64,000 bases of DNA from Persicitalea sp963716085 (GTDB lineage Bacteria > Bacteroidota > Bacteroidia > Cytophagales > Spirosomataceae): the NCBI GenBank assembly GCA_963716085.1, contig OY970288.1, positions 4,464,001 through 4,528,000 on the forward strand. The letters run 5' to 3'. Of the stretch, positions 1 through 7,668 are shown piece after piece. Position 1 is the stretch's first letter. Each line of letters opens with the position of its first letter. Under the pieces are notes generated by a model that saw only the letters and a list, made by a program, of their open reading frames with translations, was not told where the DNA came from and did no database searches. The position numbers and the translations under genes are program-made.

Positions 1-387
1 AGCCTCGCCCAGATCCTCCATCGCCATCATGTAATGTTCGGCCCTGAACCCTTTCAATTTCGGAATAAACCCCTGCAACTCCCCGATCTCGGATAGCGCG
101 TCGTAAAACTGCGCTTCCACCATAATCCGCTCGATGGGCGCGTCGAGTTGCGGGTACTTTTCGACCCAGGGCCGCGACTGCTTCACGATGAACGACTGGC
201 GATCGGTGCGCACGCGCAGCACGTAATTCATGTTCCCTTCACCGGGTCTTTCGATGAGCGTCACAGCTTCATCGTCCGCTATCCAGCCCGTTTCTTTTAA
301 AAACTCGCCTACCGGTCTGGGTTCTTCGGAGTTTAGAAAAAAGGCGTCGGGGTAGGCGGCGTGGAAGCGTTTTTGTTTTTCAGTCAT
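1..387 (-). CDS. Phosphotransferase family protein (5-methylthioribose kinase-like), partial
   Basis: The gene runs off the left edge, so only the first 129 codons are visible, starting at an ATG whose complement is at 385-387. The product resembles the N-lobe of aminoglycoside-phosphotransferase/methylthioribose-kinase folds. A glycine/asparagine-containing strand pair (GEGNMNYVLRV) is followed by a lysine strand (SFIVKQSRPW), then by a helix with an acidic residue (ERIMVEAQFYDAL), as expected for the ATP-binding Lys-Glu pair. Known members of this family phosphorylate small molecules such as sugars or drugs in the cytoplasm. The substrate cannot be read from this fragment, because the catalytic loop lies outside the window. 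Confidence 0.6.
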   Translation of the reverse strand, partial: MTEKQKRFHAAYPDAFFLNSEEPRPVGEFLKETGWIADDEAVTLIERPGEGNMNYVLRVRTDRQSFIVKQSRPWVEKYPQLDAPIERIMVEAQFYDALSEIGELQGFIPKLKGFRAEHYMMAMEDLGEA

Positions 388-457
388 TTTTTATTCTGAC
401 ATCCAGCCGGTATCCCGTGGCTGAATTTTGATTCAACGGCAATCTACGGCCTTTTCA

Positions 458-485
458 TAAAAAAAGCCGACTCGTGTGAGTCGGC
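458..485 (-). terminator. Rho-independent terminator
   Basis: An 8-bp perfect stem (GCCGACTC/GAGTCGGC, 466-485) with a GTGT loop is followed on the minus strand by a run of seven Ts. It lies 25 bp after the stop of the gene at 510-1460, so it should end that transcript before the phosphotransferase gene. Confidence 0.8.
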
Positions 486-509
486 CCTTTCCTTAGAATC
501 CTGAGACAA

Positions 510-1460
510 TCAACGGATCACGAAGTTTCCACCACCAATCCGGTAGCCTTCGGCGTAAAGTTCGATGCTGTACTTGCCGGGCCGGAACTCCGCCGAGTTG
601 TCGTACAGCATTTCTACCTTCTGGTTGTTGTTCTGATACGCCACTGTTTCACGAGCGGTATATTTGGTCTCCCGGCCATTTATCTCGAACTCACCCGAAC
701 CCATCGCGTCGTCGGAGAGTACGGCCCCCTCGGGGTCGAGCACGCGCACGTAGATATCCTTGCGCTCCTCGCGCGTCAGCGGATTCTCCGGCAAGTCGAA
801 CAGCATCTTGATCTTGTCCACGCGCTTTGCCTTGTATTCGTCCTTGTCGCGGGTCTTGCCCTTTGTCGTTACGGCCAATACCTTGAAATTCTGCGCTTTC
901 AGGGCCGAGGCGCGGCTTACTTTGTCCGAAAGCTCCTTATTTTGAGCTGTGTAGGTCATCACCGAATCCGATAGTTCGGTCTGCCGGGCCACCAGGGTTT
1001 CGCGCTCGTCGCGCAGCGTCCCTACCGTCGTGTTCAGCGAATCGTTGGTAGTGGCAAGCATCATGTTCTGCTCCTGCAACTGCGCGATCTCGATATCTTT
1101 CTCGCCCAGGAATTTCTCGTACTCCTTAATTTTAGCCAGGTACTTGCGCGACTCGACCTTCGTACTGCGGGAAAGGGCCAGTTTGTCGGCCTCCAGTTGC
1201 TCTTTCACCTTATTCAGCTCGGCCACATCGCCGCCCAGTTTCTCGACCTCCGCAATCTTCATGTTCAGCACCGTCGAAATCGAATCCAGGGTGGTGCGCG
1301 TCGCCGCCACCTCCCGCACTTTCTCCATCACCGTCGCTTCCTGGTCGGTCAGTTCAGCCCTTTGCTGAAAAAACAGGAAACCCAACATCGCCACCGCAAC
1401 CGCCAATACTGCTACGATCGCCCACGCCACACTTTGCTTCTTCTCTGATTCGTTTTGCAT
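510..1460 (-). CDS. Membrane-anchored coiled-coil protein of unknown function
   Basis: The 316-residue product has a short charged N-terminus, one transmembrane helix at about residues 12-31 (AIVAVLAVAVAMLGFLFF), and then a long heptad-rich coiled coil to about residue 190. A compact beta-rich C-terminal domain of about 115 residues contains motifs such as KMLFDLPENPLTREE and YDNSAEFRPGKY. Similar Bacteroidota proteins are usually left as hypothetical or loosely labelled SMC-like, but there is no ATPase motif here. The topology suggests an inner-membrane anchor with a periplasmic coiled-coil stalk and a terminal domain, perhaps a scaffold. The gene is followed by a clear terminator. I do not recognise a specific function. 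Confidence 0.75.
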   Translation of the reverse strand: MQNESEKKQSVAWAIVAVLAVAVAMLGFLFFQQRAELTDQEATVMEKVREVAATRTTLDSISTVLNMKIAEVEKLGGDVAELNKVKEQLEADKLALSRSTKVESRKYLAKIKEYEKFLGEKDIEIAQLQEQNMMLATTNDSLNTTVGTLRDERETLVARQTELSDSVMTYTAQNKELSDKVSRASALKAQNFKVLAVTTKGKTRDKDEYKAKRVDKIKMLFDLPENPLTREERKDIYVRVLDPEGAVLSDDAMGSGEFEINGRETKYTARETVAYQNNNQKVEMLYDNSAEFRPGKYSIELYAEGYRIGGGNFVIR

Positions 1461-1528
1461 TTTTTGATTTACATTTGGTTAAACATTGATACAGGTATAG
1501 GGTGATTTCATGCTTGGTTGTGTGTTTG

Positions 1529-1581
1529 TTTAGTCGTTTAGTCGTTTAGTCGTTTAGTCGTTTAGTCGTTTAGTCGTTTAG
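1529..1581. repeat. 8-bp tandem repeat, six copies plus a partial one
   Basis: The unit TTTAGTCG is repeated perfectly six times, followed by a partial TTTAG. It lies 68 bp upstream of the coiled-coil gene (510-1460, minus strand), in the 388-bp non-coding gap before fdhD. Perfect short tandem repeats of this kind can change copy number by slippage. The rest of the gap (1582-1848) is AT-rich, and I see no other gene in it. Confidence 0.9.
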
Positions 1582-1848
1582 AAGGCAACTGCTTGAATAC
1601 TTTGCGAGTTTTTGGAGGCTGGATTTCATATATGATTTTCTCAGGACTGATTTCCGAACGATTGGGAACGCGACTTGGTTTGGCTTTCTTGTCTTTTGAT
1701 GAAAAGTTTACGAGTTGATTCCTGAAAAAGAAGTTTTTATTCCTCTTTATAAAAAAATGATACTCAATACTTTACAATTTAAATTCATAGGTAGACGATT
1801 CAGCCGGTTACCTTTTTGACTTATTTAACGGTAAATTCCGTGCCACCT

Positions 1849-2661
1849 ATGAGCGCTTCTACTCAATCCATCGGTATTACCCGTTTTTCGGATCTTAAAA
1901 GTCAGGAACGCGACGACGTGCTATCGGTAGAAGAGCCGTTGGAAATCAGCATCCGCTACGGTATTGGGCTGGAAGTCAAAAACTTATCTGTCACCATGCG
2001 AACGCCCGGCGACGACGAGGAACTGGCCCTAGGCTTTTTGCTGAGCGAAGGGATTATCACGAACCACGAGCAGGTAGTCGGAGCGGTGCAGGAAGACGTC
2101 AACCGTATTTCGATCATTCTGCACGAAGACACGCCCTTCGATCCGGCCAAATTCGAGCGCCATATCTACACGACCTCCAGTTGCGGCATCTGCGCCAAGT
2201 CGTCCATCGAAGCCGTACGGGTGGAAAGTACTTTGCCAGAAATCAGCCAGCATTGGATCGTCGCGGCGCCAACACTTTACCGCCTGCCCGCGTTGTTAAA
2301 GAAGCGACAAGCCGATTTCGCCAGCACGGGCGGCTTGCACGCAGCAGCACTTTTCACCCAAAACGGTGAGTTGCTATCGCTCCGCGAGGACGTAGGCCGT
2401 CACAATGCCTTAGACAAACTTATCGGCCACGCCCTGCCAACCGAAACCTATCCGCTCCGCTCGCAGATTTTATTACTGAGCGGAAGGGCCAGTTTTGAAC
2501 TCATTCAAAAAGCCTCCCTGGCGGGCATCTCCTTCGTAGCCGCCGTCGGCGCCCCCTCGACCTTGGCCGTGCAGTTGGCCCAGGAAATGAATATTGCCCT
2601 GGTCGGTTTTTTAAAGGCAGATCGGTTCAATGTTTACAGCGGACAGGAGCGGGTTATTTAA
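1849..2661 (+). CDS. fdhD: Formate dehydrogenase accessory sulfurtransferase FdhD
   Basis: FdhD transfers sulfur from the IscS cysteine desulfurase to the molybdenum cofactor, which is required for activity of FdhF-type formate dehydrogenases. The product shows the family signature MRTPGDDEELALGFL near the N-terminus, then SSCGICAKS, whose two cysteines (C112 and C115 from this start) form the CxxC loop, then a glycine-rich GGLHAAALF and a VGRHNALDK motif. I chose the ATG at 1849. A TTG at 1816 would add only eleven non-conserved residues. The next gene, on the same strand 136 bp downstream, encodes an FdhF/YdeP-type molybdoenzyme, which is the expected client. Confidence 0.93.
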   Translation: MSASTQSIGITRFSDLKSQERDDVLSVEEPLEISIRYGIGLEVKNLSVTMRTPGDDEELALGFLLSEGIITNHEQVVGAVQEDVNRISIILHEDTPFDPAKFERHIYTTSSCGICAKSSIEAVRVESTLPEISQHWIVAAPTLYRLPALLKKRQADFASTGGLHAAALFTQNGELLSLREDVGRHNALDKLIGHALPTETYPLRSQILLLSGRASFELIQKASLAGISFVAAVGAPSTLAVQLAQEMNIALVGFLKADRFNVYSGQERVI

Positions 2662-2666
2662 AAAAA

Positions 2667-2770
2667 GGGTCAACGGTCAACGGTGAAAGGTTAACGGTTC
2701 GCAGAATACCATCGACGACAAAGTGACAGTGTAAAACGCCGTTTGACCCTTTCCCGTTAACCGTTAACCC
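2667..2770. repeat. Inverted repeats spanning the fdhD-fdhF intergenic gap
   Basis: AGGGTCAACGG at 2667-2677 pairs with CCGTTTGACCCT at 2739-2750 with one bulge. GGTTAACGG near 2689 pairs with CCGTTAACC at 2761-2769. The arms bracket about 60 bp between the two genes. The RNA could fold as a weak terminator or attenuator, or this may simply be a REP-like insertion. A comparable gap-spanning repeat sits in front of the UxaA gene at 44677-44774. Confidence 0.55.
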
Positions 2771-2797
2771 CGAAACCAAACCATTCCAACTACCACC

Positions 2798-5104
2798 ATG
2801 TCAACCCCTTCCGCCGAAAACCCCGCCCGCCTCACTGGCCTCAGAATTGACGCGCCCAAAACCGTCGCTACCGGCCTGAAAGCCGTGGCCATCAGCCTCA
2901 AGATGGTCGTGGAAGAAGCCGGGCTGGTGCGCGGCAACAAGGCGTTGCTCAAGATGAACCAAGTCGGCGGATTCGACTGCTCGAGCTGCGCCTGGCCCGA
3001 CCCGGATTTCCACCGCTCGCCCGTGGCCGAGTACTGCGAGAACGGCGCCAAGGCCTTGGCCGAAGAAGCCACCAGCAAATCGCTGTGGGCGGATTTCTTC
3101 GACAAGAACTCCGTCTACGACCTGGCCCAGTTGACCGATCTGGAAATTGGCAAGAAAGGCCGCCTGGCCGAACCCATGTACCTGCCCAAGGGCGCGACGC
3201 ACTACCAGCCGATTAGCTGGGAAGGCGCATTCCAGAAAATCGCCGAACACCTCAACGCCCTGGATTCACCCGACGAGGCGGCTTTTTACACTTCGGGGCG
3301 AGCCAGCAACGAGGCGGCTTTTGTGTATCAGCTTTTTGTGCGCGAATATGGCACCAACAACCTGCCCGACTGCTCCAACATGTGCCACGAGTCGAGCGGT
3401 ACGGCGCTGAGCGAGACGATCGGGATCGGCAAGGGAACCGTGATGCTGGAAGATTTTTACGACACCGACATCATCATGATTATGGGCCAGAATCCCGGTA
3501 CCAACCACCCTCGCATGATGACGGCCCTGCAAAAGGGCAAGCGCAACGGAGCCATGATTATCGGCGTCAACCCACTGCGTGAAACCGGATTGCTGGGCTT
3601 CGACGACCCGCAAACGGTCAAGGGTGTGCTCGGGGTAGACAACAAGCTCGCCGAACTATTCGTACAAATCCGCATGAATGGTGATATGGCTTTCTTGCAA
3701 GCGGTATCCCGGCTGCTGTTGGAGGAAGAGGACAAAGCGCCCGGCACGGTACTGGATCAGGAATTTATCAAAGACAAGACCCACGGCTTCGCCGATTACG
3801 ATGCCCACCTCCGGCAGCAGGACGTAAATGCGCTGGCCGAACTCAGCGGCGTACCGCTGGACAAAATCAAGGAAGTCGTCGAGGCCATCAAGCACAAAAA
3901 GCGCATCATCATTTGCTGGGCGATGGGCTTGACCCAACACGCCAATTCGGTGGATACGATCAAGGAAATCGTCAACCTGCTGCTGCTCAAAGGCGCGGTC
4001 GGCAAGCCCGGCGCGGGCGTTTGTCCCGTGCGCGGCCACAGCAACGTGCAGGGCGACCGCACGATGGGCGTTTGGGAAAAAGTGAAGCCCGAATGGCGGG
4101 AAAACATCCGCGAAGTGTTCGGCTTCGAGGTGCCGGAAAAAGAAGGATTCGACACGGTGAAGGCCATCCACGCCATGCATGAGGGCCGCGCGAAGGTATT
4201 CTTCTCGCTGGGCGGGAATTTCCTCTCGGCCACGCCCGACACCAACTACACCGCCCAAGGCTTGCGGCAGTGCAACCTCACCGTCCAGATTTCCACCAAG
4301 CTCAACCGCAGCCACCTGGTTCACGGACAAGAGGCGATTATCCTACCCACCCTGGCCCGCAGCGACGAGGACATCCACGACGGAGCCGAGCAATTCGTAA
4401 CCTGCGAAAACTCGATGGGCGTGATTCAGGCATCGCGCGGGGTACTGGAACCCGTCTCGGATCAGCTTCGCAGCGAGCCGCGCATCATCTGCGGTGTAGC
4501 TCAGGCGACCCTGGGCAAAAAGTCAAAAATAGACTGGGAAAGCTACCAGGAGCACTACGACAACATTCGCAACGACATCGCCCGCGTGATTCCCGGCTGC
4601 GACGACTACAACCGCAAGGTGCGCCAGCCCGCGGGCTACTACCTGCCCAACGCCGCCCGCCACGGCGTATTTGAGACCAAAACGGGTAAGGCCAACTTCA
4701 ACGTAGCCGAAGCCTCCGCCCCGCAGCCCGGCCCCGGCGAGTACCTGATGATGACCATCCGCAGCCACGACCAGTTCAACACGACCATCTACGGCCTGGA
4801 AGACCGCTACCGGGGTGTCCACAACGAGCGCCGCGTGGTGTTCATGAATGTGCAGGACATTGTGGAAGCGGGCTTCTCATCGGGCGACATCGTAGATATC
4901 CACAACGACCACGGCGGCCGCGAACGCGTGGCCCGCACCTTCGTGCTGGTGGCCTACGACATTCCCCGCCGCTGCATCGCCACCTATTTCCCCGAAGCCA
5001 ATGTGCTGGTACCCATCGATACCGTGGCCGAGCATAGCAATACGCCGATTTATAAGACGGTGGTGGTGAAGTTGCGGAAGGGGTTGGAAGGAGGACTAAT
5101 CTGA
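2798..5104 (+). CDS. FdhF/YdeP family molybdopterin oxidoreductase
   Basis: The 768-residue protein is of normal length for the YdeP branch of the formate dehydrogenase/DMSO reductase superfamily. The N-terminus carries the characteristic GGFDCSSCAWPDPD segment (C61, C64). It is followed by the molybdopterin-binding domains (for example MCHESSGTALSETIGIGKGTV and IIMGQNPGTNHPR) and a C-terminal molydopterin-dinucleotide-binding beta-barrel (SHDQFNTTIYGLEDRYRGV). Members oxidise or reduce small substrates using a bis-MGD cofactor. Formate is likely, given fdhD upstream, but substrate specificity in this subfamily is not settled (YdeP of E. coli is linked to acid resistance). No iron-sulfur subunit or membrane partner is adjacent. 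The last 54 bp of the coding region have a diverged copy at 5677-5730. Confidence 0.9.
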   Translation: MSTPSAENPARLTGLRIDAPKTVATGLKAVAISLKMVVEEAGLVRGNKALLKMNQVGGFDCSSCAWPDPDFHRSPVAEYCENGAKALAEEATSKSLWADFFDKNSVYDLAQLTDLEIGKKGRLAEPMYLPKGATHYQPISWEGAFQKIAEHLNALDSPDEAAFYTSGRASNEAAFVYQLFVREYGTNNLPDCSNMCHESSGTALSETIGIGKGTVMLEDFYDTDIIMIMGQNPGTNHPRMMTALQKGKRNGAMIIGVNPLRETGLLGFDDPQTVKGVLGVDNKLAELFVQIRMNGDMAFLQAVSRLLLEEEDKAPGTVLDQEFIKDKTHGFADYDAHLRQQDVNALAELSGVPLDKIKEVVEAIKHKKRIIICWAMGLTQHANSVDTIKEIVNLLLLKGAVGKPGAGVCPVRGHSNVQGDRTMGVWEKVKPEWRENIREVFGFEVPEKEGFDTVKAIHAMHEGRAKVFFSLGGNFLSATPDTNYTAQGLRQCNLTVQISTKLNRSHLVHGQEAIILPTLARSDEDIHDGAEQFVTCENSMGVIQASRGVLEPVSDQLRSEPRIICGVAQATLGKKSKIDWESYQEHYDNIRNDIARVIPGCDDYNRKVRQPAGYYLPNAARHGVFETKTGKANFNVAEASAPQPGPGEYLMMTIRSHDQFNTTIYGLEDRYRGVHNERRVVFMNVQDIVEAGFSSGDIVDIHNDHGGRERVARTFVLVAYDIPRRCIATYFPEANVLVPIDTVAEHSNTPIYKTVVVKLRKGLEGGLI

Positions 5105-5116
5105 CGTTCAATCAAA

Positions 5117-5452
5117 ATGAAGATACCCAATGCTGAGAATGCATTTATTGATGATCGGAAACTGAGAGATTACTGTCTATCTGAGTCCCATCCATTCGGA
5201 AAGCATAAGGCCAGGGTATTCAAGTCAGCCCTAAATTATAGTCTTAGAAATTTTGCCGAGCTAAAAGGTGCAATCCTTAGGGAAGCAACCACAGATCGGG
5301 CAATACTCACTGATTCAAACCAATATGGTGACCTGTACGTTTTGGACATGATTATAACCAACCCTCCCAAAAAAGCTAAGGTGCGAACGAGTTGGATAGT
5401 GAGAGCGAACGAGAATTTTCCTAGATTAACGAGTTGTTACGTCATAAATTAA
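5117..5452 (+). CDS. DUF6883 domain protein
   Basis: This 111-residue protein begins with MKIPNAENAFIDDRKL and contains HPFGKHKARVF, which matches my memory of the DUF6883 family. That family has repeatedly been seen beside DUF4926 genes and in toxin C-termini. It starts only 12 bp after the molybdoenzyme and precedes the DUF4926 gene by 12 bp, so it could be read from the same transcript. The biochemical role is unknown. A toxin-immunity or toxin-antitoxin-like pairing with the next gene is an inference from co-occurrence. The two genes sit between the molybdoenzyme and a duplicated copy of its 3' end, which suggests they arrived as one cassette. Confidence 0.7.
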   Translation: MKIPNAENAFIDDRKLRDYCLSESHPFGKHKARVFKSALNYSLRNFAELKGAILREATTDRAILTDSNQYGDLYVLDMIITNPPKKAKVRTSWIVRANENFPRLTSCYVIN

Positions 5453-5464
5453 ACGCTGAACGTC

Positions 5465-5680
5465 ATGGAAGAGAACTTGGAATTACTGGATGTAGTGGTG
5501 CTCACCCGGCCCTTTCCCAATCTTGGTCTTCGAAAAGGTGAGTTGGGGACAGTCGTCGAGTTATTGGACGAAAATGTGTTTCTGGTCGAGTTTGCCGACA
5601 CTAGCGGGGTTACCTATGCGATGCCGACTCTTTCGGCTAATGAGTTAATGAAGGTGTATTATGAACCAGCCGGGGCGTAG
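5465..5680 (+). CDS. DUF4926 domain protein
   Basis: The 71-residue product reads as a small SH3-like beta barrel (LDVVVLTRPFPNLGLRKGELGTVVELL, shown here only in part: GELGTVVELLDENVFLVEF) typical of DUF4926. It follows the DUF6883 gene by 12 bp on the same strand and is probably its partner. Proteins of this type are common as small accessory or antitoxin-like genes in Bacteroidota and Cyanobacteria. No enzymatic residues are evident. The stop codon lies inside the duplicated molybdoenzyme tail that begins at 5677. Confidence 0.7.
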   Translation: MEENLELLDVVVLTRPFPNLGLRKGELGTVVELLDENVFLVEFADTSGVTYAMPTLSANELMKVYYEPAGA

Positions 5681-5730
5681 CCGAACATAGCAATACACCG
5701 GTTTTTAAGACGGTACTGGTGAAGTTGCGG
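5677..5730 (+). repeat. Diverged copy of the 3' end of the FdhF/YdeP gene
   Basis: This 54-bp stretch matches 5024-5077 inside the molybdoenzyme gene with seven mismatches and no gaps. The homology ends close to the end of the coding region. The two copies flank the DUF6883/DUF4926 pair as direct repeats about 650 bp apart, as would result from insertion of a cassette at a gene 3' end with re-creation of the target tail. Just downstream (5749-5764) is a remnant of the TTGCAA-type hairpin repeat found elsewhere in the window. Confidence 0.85.
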
Positions 5731-5784
5731 CGGAGCGGGGTATAGCGTCCTGATTGCAAATCATAACGATTGTGCGGTATTCAG

Positions 5785-5792
5785 TATATTTG
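5785..5792 (+). promoter_or_regulatory. Candidate Bacteroidota -7 element
   Basis: TATATTTG fits the TAnnTTTG consensus used by the Bacteroidota primary sigma factor. It lies 24 nt upstream of the PIN-domain reading frame. No strong TTTG -33 box is seen at the ideal spacing. Confidence 0.5.
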
Positions 5793-5816
5793 AACTAAAC
5801 TTCCTCCTCACGTTAA

Positions 5817-6279
5817 ATGACACAACGGTTATATTTCGACACCTCTGTTTTCGGAGGAGTTTACGATGAAGAGTTTGAGGAGGCATCGTTACTGCTCTTT
5901 GAGAAAGTACGATTGGGACAAATTACGTGCGTCTATTCGGACTTGTCAGAAGTTGAGCTTAAAAACGCTCCTCAAAAAGTTAGGGATTATTTTGCGGAAC
6001 TACCAAGGGAGCGTATGCAGTTCGTTCAAGTAACGGAAGAGGCATTCGAACTTGCTCAGAAGTACTTAGACGAGAAATTCGTCGGTCCCACTAGTGCCGA
6101 TGATTGCAGGCACATAGCTACCGCCACAATCAATAAAGTGGATATCCTTGAGTTGGAATTTTAAGCATATCGTAAATGTATACAGAATTCGCGGATATAA
6201 TTCTATAAACTTACGCTTTGGTTATTTACAACTTGACATTCGTTCACCAAAAGAAATTGTATATAATGAAGACTATTGA
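5817..6279 (+). pseudogene. PIN-domain toxin, frameshifted near position 6150
   Basis: The first frame gives a PIN fold with the acidic start strand (MTQRLYFDTSVFGG) and the second acidic cluster (SADDCRHIATATINKVDIL), but it stops at 6164 with the non-family ending ELEF. Shifting one frame at 6151 restores the expected continuation SWNFKHIVNVYRIRGYNSI and then an open frame to a TGA at 6277-6279. The usual family text around this point is DILVSWNFKHI, so a two-base deletion between CTT and AGT is the simplest cause. The intact gene would have made about 154 residues, a ribonuclease of VapC type. The lesion may be real decay or a sequencing error. The downstream small gene overlaps the restored 3' end, which supports the restored frame. 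Confidence 0.85.
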
Positions 6280-6415
6280 AAAAAAAGAGAAAACCTTCGA
6301 TACAGTCAAGATTTTTAGGGAAATAAAAGAGAAAATTGCGAAAGAAACTGAAAATATGTCTTTCGCTGAGTTTAAAAAGTATTTGAAAAATAACAGGGTA
6401 GAGCCTCCAGAATAG
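6266..6415 (+). CDS. Small antitoxin-like protein paired with the PIN gene
   Basis: The ATG at 6266 overlaps the end of the restored PIN frame by 14 bp, which argues for translational coupling and for this start over more upstream codons. The 49-residue product (MKTIEKKEKTFDTVKIF..., ending EFKKYLKNNRVEPPE) is charged and helical. Short proteins with this layout regularly accompany PIN ribonucleases of this subgroup in Bacteroidota, usually annotated as hypothetical. I infer an antitoxin role from position only. Confidence 0.6.
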   Translation: MKTIEKKEKTFDTVKIFREIKEKIAKETENMSFAEFKKYLKNNRVEPPE

Positions 6416-6470
6416 TCACTGTGCGAAATGGGGCATAAAGTAGGGTTCATTAGATCTTTTTGAATTGGAT

Positions 6471-6558
6471 CGCGTTGCTAACGCGAGGGGATGGCACCCC
6501 GATCTGCGATCGGGACGAGCGTGACGTATCCCTCTTTTAGTTATCGCTACAAAGCGAT
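6471..6558. repeat. Cluster of short-loop hairpins (repeat family R2)
   Basis: Perfect hairpins occur at 6471-6485 (CGCGTTGCTAACGCG), 6498-6514 (CCCGATCTGCGATCGGG) and 6543-6558 (ATCGCTACAAAGCGAT), with a weaker one at 6487-6500. Loops are 3-5 nt. The cluster fills the gap between the PIN/antitoxin pair and the DUF433 gene. It resembles hairpin clusters at 48238-48282, 58419-58541 and 59721-59770. Confidence 0.75.
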
Positions 6559-6578
6559 TTTTTCACGTTCTTGGTGTT

Positions 6579-6815
6579 ATGAAATCGGACGCAATCAACA
6601 TCAATCCCGAAACTATGGGCGGAACGCCTGTGTTCGCAGGCAGCAGAATGCCCATAGAAACGCTTTTCGACCATCTGGAAAGCGGAATCACCATCGATGC
6701 ATTTCTGGATGACTACCCCACAGTTTCCAGAGAGCAGGTAGTTCAGGTGCTTGAATTGGTGGGAAAACTGTTTGCTACCGATAAAATCCAGCAGCTTTAT
6801 GAAATTGCTTCTTGA
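6579..6815 (+). CDS. DUF433 domain antitoxin
   Basis: The 78-residue protein has the DUF433 signature INPETMGGTPVFAGSRMPIETLFDHLESG followed by a helix-turn-helix-like end (SREQVVQVLEL). The motif is quoted here only to identify the family; key pieces are GGTPVFAGSR and TLFDHLE. DUF433 proteins are VapB45-like antitoxins commonly encoded directly upstream of DUF5615 PIN-like toxins. That arrangement is present here, with the toxin start overlapping by 17 bp. The toxin itself is truncated (6799-6862), so this antitoxin is probably an orphan. Confidence 0.85.
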   Translation: MKSDAININPETMGGTPVFAGSRMPIETLFDHLESGITIDAFLDDYPTVSREQVVQVLELVGKLFATDKIQQLYEIAS

Positions 6816-6862
6816 CGAGAATATTCCGAAGCAATTGACTCCTTTTATTTTGCCTACACAAT
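6799..6862 (+). pseudogene. Truncated DUF5615 PIN-like toxin
   Basis: The ATG at 6799 overlaps the DUF433 gene and begins with the typical MKLLLDENIPKQL, including the first catalytic aspartate. Similarity ends after about twenty residues (TPFILPTQCF). The expected middle and C-terminal parts are missing and the sequence passes into the promoter region of the next toxin-antitoxin pair. The frame stays open to 7026 by chance. This looks like a deletion junction that fused two toxin-antitoxin loci. Confidence 0.75.
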
Positions 6863-6920
6863 GTTTTGAGAGCACCGCACATAACCAGATGAGCGAGCAA
6901 GGATATTTTATATATAGCCG

Positions 6921-6928
6921 TATATTTG
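6921..6928 (+). promoter_or_regulatory. Candidate -7 element for the 6944 gene
   Basis: TATATTTG matches TAnnTTTG and lies 15 nt before the ATG at 6944, which would give a very short leader. Identical words precede the PIN gene (5785) and the UPF0175 gene (41906). Confidence 0.45.
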
Positions 6929-6943
6929 AGGAAAAACAAAACT

Positions 6944-7150
6944 ATGGTAATCACTCGAAAAGACAGAAACATTATAATCGAGGCCAGCGATACTGTCAAT
7001 ATGGAAGCGGTACAAAAGGTAATTGATTATATCAACATCCTAGAAATAACAGCCCAAAATCAAGGCACAGAGGAACAGGCGGCGAAACTGGCCCGCGAAG
7101 TCGAAGCCAATTGGTGGAAATCCAACCGTAGCCGATTTCTACCCTCATGA
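6944..7150 (+). CDS. Antitoxin-like small protein
   Basis: The 68-residue product (MVITRKDRNIIIEASDTV..., ending KSNRSRFLPS) precedes a PIN-domain gene and overlaps it by four bases (ATGA). It has the layout of the antitoxin of a VapBC-type pair: a short beta-strand start and a helical middle (MEAVQKVIDYINILEIT). I chose the ATG at 6944 rather than upstream codons because a -7 element lies just in front of it. The family is common in Bacteroidota but has no characterised function that I can name. Confidence 0.65.
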   Translation: MVITRKDRNIIIEASDTVNMEAVQKVIDYINILEITAQNQGTEEQAAKLAREVEANWWKSNRSRFLPS

Positions 7151-7581
7151 TTGTCGTTGTTGACAGCAATATTCTGTTTAGCGCGGCCATCTCCCCGAAC
7201 GGAAAGATAGCTGAGATACTTTATAACCCCTTACCAAATGTCGAGCGCATCAGTTGCTACTATGCCTTTGTTGAACTCTTCAAGCATCAGCCCAAAATTG
7301 TTCTGCTCTCCAAACAATCGATCGACAATGTAATTAAGACGTTGTATTCTATTCTTCAACAAATTCGCTTTGAGAACGAAGCCCTGATCGAGCCTCAATT
7401 TTGGCAGGAAGCCGACAGGCTGACAATCGGCGTGGATAGTTTCGATATCAGTTATGTGGCCCTTGCCCTGCAAACAGGCGGCTGGCTTTGGACAGGCGAC
7501 AAAAAACTCATCGTGCATTTGCGGGCAATGGGATTTAACCGGGTTCTGAACACCGATGACCTACTCAAAATGGTGAGCTAA
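7147..7581 (+). CDS. PIN domain toxin (VapC-like)
   Basis: The 144-residue protein begins MIVVVDSNILFSAAIS, with the first PIN aspartate in VDSN, and carries the later acidic positions in FVELFKHQ and GVDSFDISYVALALQ, followed by WTGDKKLI. The length and motif order are those of VapC ribonucleases, which typically cleave tRNA or other RNA unless bound by their antitoxin. The start overlaps the stop of the preceding antitoxin gene, a sign of coupling. This is the only pair in the 5-8 kb island that looks fully intact. Confidence 0.85.
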   Translation: MIVVVDSNILFSAAISPNGKIAEILYNPLPNVERISCYYAFVELFKHQPKIVLLSKQSIDNVIKTLYSILQQIRFENEALIEPQFWQEADRLTIGVDSFDISYVALALQTGGWLWTGDKKLIVHLRAMGFNRVLNTDDLLKMVS

Positions 7582-7668
7582 ATCTAGGAGTAATGGAAAA
7601 TTTGTCTCCCGACTTTTTGAGTTTCTCGATCCCATCCGAAGCTTTTCTTGTGAATGCTACGGAATAAC

